This document shows, one piece after another, positions 1 to 11,598 of a stretch of 64,000 nt of DNA. A model generated the notes under the pieces. That model was not told the origin of the DNA, did no database searches, and saw only the letters and a program-made list of their open reading frames with translations. The first letter of the stretch is position 1. Every line of letters begins with the position of its first letter. The stretch is taken from NCBI GenBank assembly GCA_028554755.1, contig JAPTOF010000005.1, positions 12,491,001 through 12,555,000 of the forward strand, written 5' to 3'. A program made the translations under genes and the position numbers. The DNA comes from Cordia subcordata. Taxonomy: Eukaryota > Streptophyta > Magnoliopsida > Boraginales > Cordiaceae.

Positions 1-706
1 TGGACTTCAGGAGCTCTATGTAGCTCCATTAAGTCGCACACAACTTGCCCCTTCTGAATCACCTAATTTGGGTGATTTTTTGTCTTTCTTGTACCTCTAA
101 CGTAATGGTTTATGCCTATCATGCTACTCTATCTAGCTAATGCGTCCCTTCTTTAAACATTGGCAAGCCATTTAAGGAATGTTTTCTTACTCTATCTTCA
201 TGGATGTTGCCCCTACCATTCATAAGTCAGATGGTTATTGTTTAGTCTTTAATTGTTTTACATTCATCTTCCTAGCATTCTCAAATCTGCTATGCGTAGT
301 TTTATGAATATCCTTCATGTTGCAATTTGTGGTTTTACAAGTTCACGCTATATGCTTTAAAAGGATCCCTTAGCAACTTGTGTTCTGAAAAGTAAATTGA
401 GGATTCTCACCATTTAAAATGGTGAGGATTGAGAGGAAAACAGCAGTAGAGCTTTTCTGACCTAATAATGAAGTCATCAAGAGGAAGATAGAAATATATT
501 GATCAATGGAGCTGTATATGCTTCTTGAGAATATAAGTATTCAGTGACTACCTAACGCAATCTTATGAATAGAAAATGTAAAGTGTAACAATAGAATAGC
601 ACTTCAAAACCTTGGAAGGTTTAGGGGCACTAAGGGCCCATCTAGATTCCCTTTTCTTAAAATGCTTTTTTCTATAACTTTTAAAAAAAGTGCTCAGAGA
701 AGCTAA

Positions 707-1231
707 GGTTGCGATTGGTTTGCCTGTTTTCTGCTTTCATTTTCTATTTTCATTTTCTGTTTTCTAAAATTTAGAGAATGTGCTTAGTTAACAAAGTGTT
801 TTTCTTTTTTATGTTTATTTACAAAATTGCCACCTTGTTTTCTAAATTTTTTTTGATATATTTACAAAATTGCCACCTTATTTTCTAAATTTTTTGGAGA
901 TATTTACAAAATTGTCACCTTTTTTTCCTAAATCTTTTAGAGTTATTTACAAAATTGCCACCTTGTTTTCTAAATCTTTAGAATTATTTACAAAACTGCC
1001 ACCTTGTTTTCTAAATCTTTTAGAATTATTTACAAAATTGCCATCTTGTTTTCATGGAAAACACTGTTTTGATGTTTTCTGTTTTCCTAGAAAACTGTTT
1101 TCTATTTTCCTAGAAAACTGTTTTCTATTTTTTGAAAATGAAAACAAAAATGGTTAACCAAATGAGTTTTCTATCCTAATTTTCATTTTCCATGAAAATG
1201 AAAACAGAAAAAAGGCATACCAAACGCACCC
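707..1231. mobile_element. Inner MITE, ends GCGTTTGGT-type, carrying a minisatellite
   Basis: Left end GGTTGCGATTGGTTTGCC pairs with the reverse complement of the right end, GGGTGCGTTTGGTATGCC. The inverted similarity continues inward through TTTCTGTTTTCATTTTC-like sequence. TAA lies on both sides (704-706, 1232-1234). The centre holds six tandem copies of a 41-44 bp unit (817-1065). It sits wholly inside the element at 634-1400. Confidence 0.6.
817..1065. repeat. Minisatellite, six copies of a 41-44 bp unit
   Basis: The phrase ATTTACAAAATTGCCACCTT recurs at about 817, 858, 902, 945, 987 and 1028. Each copy is followed by GTTTTCTAAATCTTTTAGA or a close variant. The array is the core of the inner MITE and creates a fortuitous repetitive open frame on the plus strand, which I do not call as a gene. 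Confidence 0.85.
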
Positions 1232-2393
1232 TAAAATTTCTACCTTCTGGAGCAAGATGAATTTTTTAGCCTTTTTCAGAATTTCAGGTTTTTTAAGTCA
1301 ACCCAATTACTTACTGCAAAAAGATGTACTTTTTCCAAGGAAAAAAGTGCTTTTTCATAATTTTAGAAAAAGGGGGGGAAAAAACAATCCATATTGGCCC
1401 TAACTTCAGGTCCCACTGAATTTTCAAGTCAAAATAGAAAAGAAAAAATTAGTCAGATATTTATGCTATAAAATTATACCTCAAAATGAATTACTTAGAC
1501 ATGAGGGCAGAAGCAAATAAAGTCAGAGCAGGCTTGCTATGAGAAGTGGCTTTATTGACTAATCAATAATACTTGGGGGCTCAGTTTACTTCTGGCAATG
1601 TAGAAGATGCATTGAAGCGACTCATGGACAAAATTTGTATGCTACTTCCCAAAGATTTGTTAACAGGACTACCACATATTTACAATCTACGAATAATGAA
1701 ATACAGATTTTTTAACTTTCAAAACTGAAATACACATTTTTCAATTTCCACTTCCTCTTCTGCAGAAGCAGGCTTTAAGATTTTCAAATTTGTTTTCCTT
1801 AATCTACCGTAGAAAAGCATTGCCTCATTCATAAATGTCAAATCATACATGTAAAGATTGGCTACTGGGTGATCTCAAATATACATTAACTCAGTGTTGT
1901 TAGCAGTACACAGTTGCATTATGGGGTTTAGATAGGGATCAACGGCTACTAAATATAGACTTCAATTAATTAAACGGGCTAGACATGTACCAAACAAACA
2001 TAAACCATCATGAAGAAGTCATACGTCTAACCACATATTATGAAATTATAAGCAACTTCATCTTCATTAAATTAAGTTTTTAGCTACTGAATATATGTTC
2101 TGTAGATACTACCATTATGAATCTTAGTGACACATTTAACCTGAATTTTTCTGTACTAACAATAGTAATCTAGGTTTATACTTCTTGACAACAGAAATAG
2201 TTCTAGCAATAAGATTCTCCATGATTCACATACTTTAAGGAACTGATATAGTCAATGAATATTATATTCCTTAACACAAATCTGCAAAATTGCTATTTGA
2301 TGTCATCTCACACCATCAGAATTCATGTTCCATGAGAATCACTATTAGATATATTGATTATAATAGCATATGTGAACTAGAGTTGAGAATTAC

Positions 2394-4961
2394 CAGAATC
2401 AATATCCTTCTCTAGAACTTGTGGAGTAACGAAAAACACTCTTTTCTCTTTCCAAAGACCTGCTCTTTTAGTTGGATTTGTTTGACCTGTAAGATCAATT
2501 GTCCATTCCTGCAATCAGTTAGATGACAATCTTCTCAAAAAATTGTAGTAAATGGAAACTTAAAAATTGTAGTAAATGGAAACTTTTTGCTTAAGATACA
2601 GTGGCACATAGCTTCAGAAAGGAAAATGAAAATGTGCTTACTTGTGGTATTCCTACAATATTATGGCATGCTTCTATCTGTTGCATAACAAGTGGGCGAG
2701 AAGGAGCAGCAAAAACAATTTTTCCTGTCATAGCAAACCAGCACAGAGATAAATTTTCTGGAATCAGATCAATTATGTATTTCACTGTCATACTTCTTAC
2801 AGAATCCAATCCCAGAAATTCACGGTGAGCAATACAAGCACAAAGTAAGCATAATAAAACTCTAAGCCAACCAAAAACTAAGCAATTTGACCTTTTACAG
2901 TCAAAAAAATTTGCATTCATCCTTCTTTTTACTTACAAGATACAAACAGAAGAGATAAAATAAATTAAGGGTTAATTCCTCTGAGGTCCTTAAGCTATGG
3001 CACACGGGATTTTTTGGTCCCTGGACTATTAGTTTGAAGACACAGTTAGTCTTTTTAGCTACCTCTGTCCACAAATCTTTTTAGCTATTTCTGTCCACAG
3101 ATGAACATTATCATTAGTCCTTTTAGCTATTTATGTACCACAATCATGTGAGTAACGTTAGATTTTGAACAGAAATGACTAGTTTATAGACAAAAATGGC
3201 TAAAAATAGTAATAGTGTCTAACAATTAATCATTCAGGCACCAAAAGGGTCACATTGATAGTCCAGGATCAAAATGTCCCGCCTACCATAATTCAGGGAC
3301 CTATGTTGGAATTAACCAATAAATTAATCACATGTAAAGAAGGAAGACATGCAGAATATTAACCCATAAATTAATCACGTGTGAAGAAGCAAAACATGCA
3401 GAAAATTGTTGGATTTCCAACAATCTTCTTTGCTTACAAGATAAAAGATAAACATAAAACCAGAAAGACAAAAGAAACAGAAGATAACTGATGAACCAAG
3501 CAAAAATGCCTCACCTGCTAAACACAAATATAGTTCCAAATTCCAAATGTATGAAATACAAAACGCATAGCCATACATGGGAAAGTCTGCACAAGAAATA
3601 AAAGTCGAGCTATTCTATTACCTTCTGGAAACCATCTGAAGTAATTATACATCACGACAGCAGCAATAAGTGTTTTCCCAAGTCCAGTAGGCAATACTAC
3701 TAAGGTATTCGAGAAAAGTGCTGTCCTTGTTATATTAAATTGATAGTCTCGCATCTCTGCATTTACTGCCAATGAGTCAACAAGAAGAACATATTAGTTA
3801 TGACCCTATCAGTTTAAAACTGATTATTATTATTATTATTAAAGAAGGAGGGGAAAATGAATTAAACAAAAAAAAAAAAACTGTGCCTATAACCAAAGTG
3901 ATGTTTAAAGCATAAAGTAGTAACTTAACTTAAAAATCAAATTAAATGCCAGATCATAAGTAAAAATAGAATTTCTTTCGCATAAAAAGAAATTGAAAGA
4001 AAACACATTCAAGTACTGCACAAGACTAAGAGACAAATATAGGTTGAGTATAAACTGAGACATCATCCATTGCCTACCACAAGTCTGAAGTCATGTTTAA
4101 TTAGAGAAAAATGATAGAAAGGCCATTCAACTAAACAATTTCAAGAAATTCAGTAAGGGATCCACTGATATATCTCTCCATAAACACAATTAACAAAGTA
4201 AAAAGAAAAAAAATAAAGAAAAAAGTAAAGATTTTAACAACTGAATTTCAAGACTTGGAAAAAAAAAATCACATATTCTTCAGATAAAAATGTTAATGCA
4301 AGAGTGTCGCCCAAAATAAAACAATAGTAAATAAATTTTTAGACAATAGCAAGGCACAACACCCAGAAAATCTGAATTGAGAATCACTGGATGAATAATT
4401 AGCAGAAAATAGACCTTAAAAAAAATAAACAAATACCTGGGTAAATCCAAGTCTTGGCTGCCTCAGCATCCATCTTAATGCAGCTGAGCCTCTCCTCACC
4501 AAGACCATCCTCATTATCACCATTACCATAATTACTATTTCCACTCCTAACACCATTTCTATCTTTTAAATTATCAGAGCGCGCTTTTATGGCATTCGAA
4601 TTTGAACCGAATCCGATAAATTTATCGAGCGTCGATTTTTTACCATTCTGAAATTTCTTATTTTGATTTTGATTTTCATTTTTTGGAAAATTATTAATAT
4701 TATTACTTGAAATTGAAATAACATTAGAAATGTTTGAATCAGTGAGAGGTGTTGCTGCTTTAGTTCGACATGCTACGTTATCAATCTCTTTCACCGCCGC
4801 TTCCCAATCGAACTCCTGCAAAATACCACACAATTTAACACGATTTTCTTCTCTCTTTTTTTTACACACGATTGTGTGTATGTGTGAAGAATGTGTGAAC
4901 TTACATCGTCGTCATCGTCTTCGATGATGTGGAGAGGAGCAGAAGAAGAGGTGGAGGCCAT
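2394..4961 (-). CDS. FANCM-type DNA helicase, N-terminal part (partial gene)
   Basis: FANCM is a nuclear SF2 DNA translocase that remodels replication forks and limits meiotic crossovers in plants. Five minus-strand coding exons join in frame: 4905-4961, 4437-4815, 3622-3765, 2642-2724, 2394-2508. All introns are GT-AG. They give about 259 residues. The start ATG (4961) opens MASTSSS followed by an acidic run. Residues 20-145 are a low-complexity N-terminal region with a STLDKFIGF motif, reminiscent of PIP-like motifs. The helicase core begins at RDYQ (151-154), has Walker A PTGLGKT (171-177), motif Ia around VFAAPSRPLVMQQ, then VFFVTPQVLEKDI. These match plant FANCM closely. The DEAH box and the rest lie beyond the left edge. 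Exons and phases all agree, so the gene looks intact here. Confidence 0.93.
2969..3318. mobile_element. Mutator-like MITE with 9-bp target duplication
   Basis: Left end GGGTTAATTCC and right end (reverse complement) TGGTTAATTCC are inverted repeats. The similarity extends about 60 bp inward (AGGTCC...TATGG...GGGA...TTTTGGTCC). The 9-bp sequence ATAAATTAA flanks both sides exactly (2960-2968 and 3319-3327), typical of Mutator superfamily insertion. It is 350 bp with no coding capacity and lies in the FANCM intron between exons 3 and 4. Confidence 0.8.
3319..3411. repeat. Two-copy tandem repeat, about 46 bp
   Basis: ATAAATTAATCACATGT...GACATGCAGAA at 3319 is repeated with changes as ATAAATTAATCACGTGT...AACATGCAGAA from about 3365. 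It abuts the Mutator-like MITE and includes its right target duplication, so the repeat may predate the insertion. Confidence 0.6.
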
Positions 4962-5194
4962 TGTTGAGAGTGAAAACAACGTTTGATTTTGTGATTTCGG
5001 AGGAGATTTTTCTTGTTTGGGGTTTTAACAGAGGGAGGCAAATTTCAAAAAGCCCTCATTAGCAGCGCGGCGAAGGTTTTGGGACTTTTTACGTATCATG
5101 TTACGCGTCCCTTATAGTTTTCATGGCCGCATTGGCCTCCCCTTGTTTTTTAATTTTTGTTATATTGTTTTCGTGTTTTGTAGGGCTAGTTTTT
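4962..5194 (-). promoter_or_regulatory. 5' flank and probable promoter of FANCM
   Basis: This is upstream of the FANCM ATG on the minus strand. It is short because a poly-T tract starts a probable retroelement at about 5192. I see no convincing TATA box. The placement is inferred from the gene start only. Confidence 0.35.
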
Positions 5195-5560
5195 TTTTTT
5201 TTTTTTTGTGATCAAGGTAGAAATATTATTAATAAACTAAAAATTACAGACACCAAGGGTTTGTACATTAATATAAATAAGCTTAAGATACAACATAAAT
5301 AAAATTTATATATACACAAACATGACTCTAAAAAACGAGTACAAGTCCTAACAAAAAGAGAAAGAAAAAAATATCACAATCAATAGAAGCAAAGCAAAGT
5401 ACCATGCAGTTGGCACAAATAAAGACATGCTGGTTGCATAGCTTGAACCAACGATTGAAGGAATTTCCAAACAGCAGGTAAGCATCTCCTAACAAATTTT
5501 GAAAATTTCGCGAGGACACAAAAAACTTGTACTGTACGAAAGCCAATCATCACACAATCA
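5192..5560 (-). mobile_element. Probable LINE 3' end with poly-A tail (minus strand)
   Basis: Read on the minus strand, the sequence ends in TAATAATATTTCTACCTTGATCAC followed by a run of about 18 A. This form (a TTACCTTGATCA-like end plus poly-A) is familiar from LINE 3' ends in dicot genomes. Weak open frames (5328-5546) show no recognisable reverse transcriptase motif, so the element is probably truncated. The upstream boundary is not resolved. Family recognition is from memory of similar ends. Confidence 0.4.
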
Positions 5561-6368
5561 ATAGTAGAGCCAAGCTGCTCATTGTTTCAACTAAAGTTGT
5601 CAAGAGAATAAAATATCTAAGAATTCCATATGACTGGTGGAGAAAACATTACACTTAAAGGCCAAACCTATAGCTAGGAGAAACATAATGGTTGACTTTT
5701 GACCTAAAAAACAAGTTAGTATGTGCAATGCATGTGATTAAATTTAAATTAAGAGAGACCAAATGAAATAAGATTGTGTGTCGTAACTAAAAAGCGCAGG
5801 GCAAGGAGAGCATTTGTTTAAAGCTTCAACAACCAAAGGAAGCTCCAAAGTCAACCTTTGCTGATAAAGTCCAGGACAAAAGCGTTTGTAAAAGCTAGAT
5901 GACGACCAAAAGGAAAGAGTCTTAGAACCACTAGTCTTTATCATATATATCTTAGTTCCTTATAACTTAATCCTTGACCTAGTCATAGCGTAACTTAGCT
6001 GTAGTTGGCTTAAGTAGCAAAATCACATCATTGTAATTAGCTTTGTGGCCTAGATTTTCCTTTTTCATTGTAATTAAGGATATGCCTTTGCTGTAATTTG
6101 ATTTATGGCCTTATTCACTTCGCTGCAATTAACTTTGTAGCTTTAGTTTCTTTTAGTCTCCTAGTTGTAATTCAATTTATGATAGGACTAATTTCGCTAC
6201 AATTAAGTTTGTGATCTAATTGACATTAACGATGGTCCTTTAGTACAGATTTTTCCTATATAAGTTGTGGGTATGTTTCAATTTTGTCAATTGACCCCTA
6301 GGTGGATAGAGAGTTAGACTGAGTCACCCCTCCTTTAAAAACCAACTTGCCCGGGTTTGGCTCATTAA
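5561..6368. other. Intergenic, no gene seen
   Basis: There is a minus-strand open frame at 5744-5944 without recognisable motifs. The rest is AT-rich sequence with repeated phrases such as TTGTAATTAAG, GCTGTAATTTG and GCTGCAATTAAC (6030-6210), which look like a decayed repeat. Part may belong to the retroelement ending at 5192. Confidence 0.5.
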
Positions 6369-6488
6369 GAGGGTGTTTCGCTTTACTTATTTGGTGCTTA
6401 TAAGCACTTAAATAATAAAAAAATACGTGAAAAGATGTTTTTTTTAAGTGCTCATAAATACCTAAATTAAGCAAAGCCAAACACACTC
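6369..6488. mobile_element. Tourist-like MITE, 120 bp, TAA target duplication
   Basis: The left end GAGGGTGTTTCGCTTTACTT and the right end (reverse complement) GAGTGTGTTTGGCTTTGCTT form the inverted repeats, with TAA at both flanks. The inner part carries the inverted phrase TGCTTATAAGCACTTAAAT, shared with the copies at 14498 and 48474. Confidence 0.75.
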
Positions 6489-6505
6489 TAAGGCTGCAAA
6501 AGCGG

Positions 6506-6600
6506 CACGTGACAAAACGGGCCGAGCTGAACCCGCCCGGCCCCTTTGACGCGTCGTTTTTTTGTTTTTTTCATTTTGGGCTATATTTTGTAGAAGCCCA
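6506..6600 (+). promoter_or_regulatory. Promoter motifs: G-box and two site II elements upstream of the COX7c-like gene
   Basis: CACGTG (G-box core) is at 6506-6511. TGGGCT is at 6577-6582 and its inverted form AGCCCA at 6595-6600, 150-175 bp upstream of the ATG. In plants, TGGGCC/T site II elements recur in promoters of nuclear genes for respiratory-chain subunits and are bound by TCP factors. The motifs are seen; their use here is inferred. Confidence 0.55.
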
Positions 6601-6749
6601 AAAGCATAGTTTGAGAACAGATCCAGCCTAGATCATTGAAGTGCTAGCAAAAACATAGAACGTTTTGGAACATTCCCATTTCAGCAAAAAACAAGAAGGC
6701 GCAGAGAGACGAAAGAGTCACTGTTTTACAATCGTCGAGAATTACAACT

Positions 6750-8762
6750 ATGGCTTTGAATAATGGTGGCCTGAGAACATTCTCTTCCAAGCTCATCACG
6801 TCCACCCACTCGTTTCTCCCAAAACCCGGTTCGTCACCTGCCTTTTTTCCCCTCCCCCTTATTTTCTTTTGTTTTTTGCTTTTTCATTAGTGGGATCAGA
6901 AAATGAAATTTTTTCCTGATTTTCTTTTGGTTGGATCTGAGAAATATATATATTTTTTCCTGGTGGCTAAATTTTCATTAGAAAAGTATTACTGTTTATT
7001 TTTTCTTTTTTAATTTTTGGACATGGGGCCTAAAGTTTCTGTCTGTTGTTACGTGTTTGTATTTGCTAATTGAAATCCAATGCTGGTACTTGTGATAATG
7101 AAGTACTTTGATTGTTCAAAACTGTTGGCTACTGTACTGTAATGAAGTACTTTGATTGTTCCAAACTGTTGGCTACTGTACTGCTCAGAATGTTTTATGA
7201 TATCTCTTAACAAATTGGACGTGCTTGTTAAATAATTACAGTCTAACACTGTATTGTATGTTAGTTGTTATGGTTTGTTCTCAGTTAGTTTTTTGCTGTA
7301 CTGGTCTATTATTGGAAATGTGTAACAAGAGATTATGTTGTGACCAAAATGAGGTTCCTTTATGGAATCCACGAGTGTACTCTCTGCTCATTGACAAAAG
7401 AACTGTGAAATAAGACGTTACGGATGGCGTGGAAGAAATCAAATTGTATACATTGGTTGTGTAAAATGCAGTGGGGATGTGAATTGATGCCAAATTCGTG
7501 TTGCGAGATTTCTGGTGTCTGTATTGACTAAGAATTGTTGGTCGGTGCAAAGGACAGTACTTGTGAGCTTCTCCACTCATTATGTTATTATGGATATACT
7601 AGTACTGACTCAATTCCCATGTCAATTATTCCCATATAGATCTTTGGCATTGTATTTGTTATTTAAAGTTTGCTTTTCATAATTTGCTCGATGAATATAG
7701 AGAAAAGCAACTATGGAAAGATTAAGTAATATTAATATAATAATATTCCTAATAATGCTGCGAACACTAGGAAGTATTCGAGTTTACTGTGCTGCTAAAG
7801 CATTCTGTACTTGATTGGTTATGCTGGATCCTTTGACAATGGATACAGGCTGCTTGGGCTGCAGGTGTGTGGCAATGTGCACTCCAACATCTTGTCCTTG
7901 AGACAATAGACTGTCTCTTTTCTAAATGCTCATTCGGTAGTAGAGTTTGGAGGAATCATCTAAAATGGCTAATGTTAAGATGGGAACAAGCCATTTGGGT
8001 CCTTTCTATTGAATCTAAAGATAACTCAGTGAAGGCGTCAATTTGAAGCTTATGTTTTGAGCTTGTGTATGCTTGATAATTAAGATAACTTGTAACTACC
8101 TGCTTCTACTTTCATGGTTTCAATCTAGTAAATGGACATATGTATTGGCACCTCATCGATCTTCTTGTTCGATATTTAGCGAATCTTGGTTATACTTGTA
8201 TAGTTAAGATCATTTTGTAACTGGCTGTTGCCCCTTCAAGGTATCAGATAGTGAGATGCAAACCTGTCTTGTGACTTAACAAAAAAGAAAAATTTGACCG
8301 GAATCGTGTAATGTCATGCTGCCTGTGATGTTCTCGTTGCTTGAATAGCACCCCGGTAATTGGGATTTTGCTTCTTGGAAAGTATAAACTAAATAAGTTC
8401 TTTAATCTGCAGTAGCTGATGTACATACAGCATGAACTTTTGTCTTCTATATTCTTCATTGTTAACTCTTATCGTATGCATAGTTCATTTTGCATGGCTT
8501 GACCACCATATTGATAAATTCTTCTGTACCTTTGACAGTCAACAGAGGGTTCCACTCCACTGGTGTGAAGAGAATGGGAGGAGGACATGGTCATGGCCAT
8601 GATGAGCCATACTACCTTCATGCTAAGCATATGTACAACTTGGACAGGATGACACATCAGAAACTGAAGGTCTCCCTTGGTGTCTTATCCGCATTCAGCA
8701 TCGGTGTTGCCGTCCCAGTTTATGCCGTCATCTTCCAGCAAAGGAAGACTGCTTCGTCTTAG
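6750..8762 (+). CDS. Small mitochondrial inner-membrane protein, cytochrome c oxidase subunit 7c-like
   Basis: Two exons, 6750-6828 and 8539-8762, join in frame across a 1.7 kb GT-AG intron and encode 100 residues. The N-terminus (MALNNGGLRTFSSKL) is basic, hydroxylated and free of acids, as in a mitochondrial presequence. An RGFHST segment at 29-34 could be the processing site. Residues 39-50 are Gly/His rich (MGGGHGHGHDEP). A single membrane helix spans about 70-92 (SLGVLSAFSIGVAVPVYAV), followed by a short basic tail QQRKTASS. This architecture fits COX7c or another small respiratory-complex subunit; I am confident of the mitochondrial class but less of the exact subunit. Respiratory-type promoter elements lie upstream. 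The first exon ATG has good context and both splice sites are clean. Confidence 0.7.
7097..7184. repeat. Tandem duplication of 44 bp in an intron
   Basis: AATGAAGTACTTTGATTGTT...CTGTTGGCTACTGTACTG occurs at 7097 and again at 7141, nearly identical. It lies in the intron of the COX7c-like gene. Confidence 0.85.
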
Positions 8763-9146
8763 AATCTTGTTAGCGTTCCTTTGGCACAGTAATAGTGACT
8801 TCTTCTGGATGATTTGTGTAGTCTGCAATCGTGAATTATTGCTTCAAAGAGTTCACAAGTTTTACTGTCTGCTGTGTAGTTTTCACTGTCTGCTGTGTCC
8901 GTAAGATGCAATTTCTATGTCAAGTTGAAAATATTTTCCTATACTGACTTGTTGATAATATTCTTCTTTCCTATGTTTTGATGATTCCATTATCACCAGT
9001 CCATTGCCACTCTCAGATTGTATGGCGACGCATAAGACCTCTTTTGTCATTTCTTCATTTATCTTTTTATTAGTCTCTTACTACTGTGGATGGATGCTAT
9101 TACTAGACTTCGAATCACTCTCTAAAGGATGATTTGTCATTATGGG
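8763..9146 (+). other. 3'UTR and downstream flank of the COX7c-like gene
   Basis: The sequence after the TAG stop is T-rich with no further frame. CTGTCTGCTGTGT is repeated at about 8867-8895. No clear polyadenylation signal could be singled out. Confidence 0.4.
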
Positions 9147-9377
9147 CTCGTTTAGATTGGTTGTTTTTCAAACAGTATTTTTTTTTCGAGAACTTCTGAA
9201 AAAAGAAGTGTTTCTTTTGAAAAGTTAAGAATTTTCCTTTTTTTTAAGGAAAAAAAGTTGAAATTGAACTTTTTTTTTTTTGAATTTTAGTTTTTTTTTT
9301 TAAATCTAATTTAAATATTTATTTGTAAAAAAGTGTGCTTGTTCATTTAAAAGAAAAAGCCAGTCCAAATGGGGCCT
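9147..9377. mobile_element. MITE with GGGCTCGTTTAGATTGG-type ends
   Basis: Left end GGGCTCGTTTAGATTGG faces right end (reverse complement) GGCCCCATTTGGACTGG, with TAT on both sides. The inside is runs of T and A that pair imperfectly (TTTTGAAAAGTTAAG and similar). No coding capacity. Confidence 0.5.
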
Positions 9378-10720
9378 ATATGTCTGTCTCAGATTGTTAT
9401 TCCCAGGCATACATGACTGCTCGTCTGCTCCTAAAGAGTTTTTTTGTGAGTGACTTTATGATCCTACTGAAATCAAGATGTTCTGCAACTTAGGTTTGTC
9501 ATCCTTCTTGCACATCTTCCACTCAAACCCTTTTCTTTTTCACCATAAACTACTCCCTATAATAATATTGTCTGACCTCTTATAATCAATTCGTTCAAGA
9601 AACCTAATACTGATTTGAGTATCGGAAGATTTTCGGTCGGCGTCACACCAATATCAAGCACTTTCCAACCTCACATTTCCTAAGTGTAGGTAAACCGAAC
9701 TACATGCTCTGTACGCGATGGGTTTAAATGGTAATTGATAGATTTTCTTATTAGGTTTCTTGATTAGTTGTTTCCCCCAAAAAAACACAAGTTGCTTTCT
9801 ATTAGAGCTACTGGCTACAAGTCGATTTTACTTTCGCTTGTGGGTTAGAGAACTCGGTGATTGCTTTTGCCACTTTGTGAAATAAGTATTATCGACCAAA
9901 AAAGAAAAAGAAATAAGCATCGACACTTATTATTCCTGTTTTATCAATCACTTATCATTGCTTATATGTAAATCTCAGTCGAGATATAAACTAGTCTCTT
10001 TCTATTTTTTTGACATGCCATACATGTGAGGTGATAAACAAATAATTGTAAAAGGTACGATATCTTGGATACGAAATTTTAGTGGAAAATAAAGGCATTT
10101 GTGCGGTCATTGGGTTCTCATTATCTTTTATGTTACGCGACTTATGAGTAGAGTCATAATCAACTTTCCATGGATATGAAAATGAAAGCATTAAGAAAGA
10201 GAAAAGAGGATGAAAGCATAAAAGTTGTTTAGATTCTCACATCTCTTTGGATCATATCTGTAGAACTTTATTAGTTTCTTCTTAAAAACCAAACTGTACA
10301 GCCAAACAACAGAATATCATCACACCCACCATTGAACAACCAGGACCACACATTTTGGCGAAACGCACACACAGACATATATAAAAGATACTGCTGCAGA
10401 CATTTTCAGTATGAAGACAAATAATTGAATAAGAAAATATGATTAGTTGTTTTTTTGTCAGATAGTATTTATATTTTTCTGTACGAGAGTGTAAACCAGC
10501 ATGAATTACGTGGTCCAAGTTTCTTACATTAATTCTGGATCCGTTCATTGCTTTTAATGCTCAAAACAAGTTAAAAGTGCAAAATCTTGATCATTATTTG
10601 TCTCTAATATTATAATTTACTCACAATTTTTTAAAATAGCATTTCAAAAATGATATTATGCAGTTTAAAATTTTGCTATCATTAATCGTCTGTTACCACG
10701 TGGTGTGATACATGTGTGAC
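9378..10720. other. Intergenic, no gene seen
   Basis: AT-rich sequence. Open frames at 9991-10191 and 10282-10548 (minus) show no domain, no exon context and no codon structure. The last eight bases (TGTGTGAC, 10713-10720) are the left target duplication of the following hAT element. Confidence 0.5.
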
Positions 10721-11598
10721 CAGAGGTGGAAATTCGGATCGGGTATCCGAATTCGATATCCAAAAATAACCAGATATCGGGTAATAAATCAGGTAGCTTT
10801 TTTCCTACCCGAATCTGATCTGAAAAACCCAAAAACACACACACACTATTCCATAGTAAATCATTCACCATAATATTTTAATATAGCACATATATAAACA
10901 CACATTTTATATAATGTATTAATATTAAAACGTACAATTAAAAAAAGAGAAAAAAAGGTATTCTTCAAAAGTAATGAGAAGCTAAATAACATAATTAAGC
11001 TATTTGTAAAAAAATTAAACAACTAAATTGAGTAATATAATTAGAATTAACAAAATGTAACATTAATTTAGCATAAATATTTGTTATGTTTAAGTTGGAT
11101 AAATGTGAAAATATATTTGTATAGTTAATATTTATTAAATTTTCCTTTTTGTTTGGTTCATAGTTATGATGAAAATGTCTTTATATTTAAAAAAAAATTG
11201 ATTTGTCTATCGTTATTTTGAACAATATCTTTTCTTTTATTGGAGCCAATGCTTAGTTTGTTGTATACCCAACATATCCTTTGTTTATTGGAGTCGATGC
11301 TTAGTTTTGAGCATCGTGCTATTTGCATACATGGATGTAATTAGTTTGATTATTAATGAATGTATTTGCTAACTTACCGCAAAAAAAAAATAGTAAACAA
11401 TTTTGTATTTTTTAGCTTCATAGAGATGTCGGGTATCCAAATATCCGAATCCAAAAAACCCGGCATCCAAAAAATTCGATATCCGACCGAATAGTTACTA
11501 TTTAACTACCTGATCGGATATTTTTTTTACCCGAAATCCGGAAAAATCGAACCTGAAAAACCCGATTATCCGAAAATCCGATCTGATTTCCACCCCCA
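10721..11598. mobile_element. Non-autonomous hAT element with 8-bp target duplication
   Basis: The left end CAGAGGTGGAAATTCGGAT and the right end (reverse complement) TGGGGGTGGAAATCAGATC form the inverted repeats. The 8-bp TGTGTGAC flanks both sides exactly (10713-10720, 11599-11606), as expected for hAT. Both subterminal regions are rich in repeated GGGTATCCGAAT / ATCCGATC motifs in opposite orientation. The interior (10850-11390) is AT-rich with no transposase. 878 bp. Confidence 0.8.

Larger units (their letters stand above)
634..1400. mobile_element. Outer Tourist-like MITE with TAA target duplication, interrupted by another MITE
   Basis: Left end GGGCCCATCTAGATT and right end (reverse complement) GGGCCAATATGGATT are imperfect terminal inverted repeats. 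Both flanks carry TAA (631-633 and 1401-1403), the target duplication of PIF/Harbinger elements. A second element occupies 707-1231, so this copy looks like an older insertion split by a younger one. Its subterminal parts are rich in runs related to AAAAGTGCTTTTT. There is no coding capacity. Confidence 0.55.
1..2393 (-). other. Intron of FANCM at the left edge; no coding exon found
   Basis: The last FANCM exon seen ends with a GT donor at 2392-2393 and must continue to the left. I looked on the minus strand for the next expected helicase segment (the DEAH-type motif II region) and did not find it in 1-2393, so this stretch is read as one long intron. It holds two nested Tourist-like MITEs with a minisatellite (634-1400) and otherwise AT-rich unique sequence. 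Confidence 0.6.

Noticed and set aside
870..1157. Plus-strand repetitive open frame of 95 codons
   Set aside because: It is a translation of the 42-bp minisatellite inside a MITE; no gene context.
7281..7580. Minus-strand open frame inside the COX7c-like intron
   Set aside because: No motif, no exon partners, lies in an intron of a real gene on the other strand.
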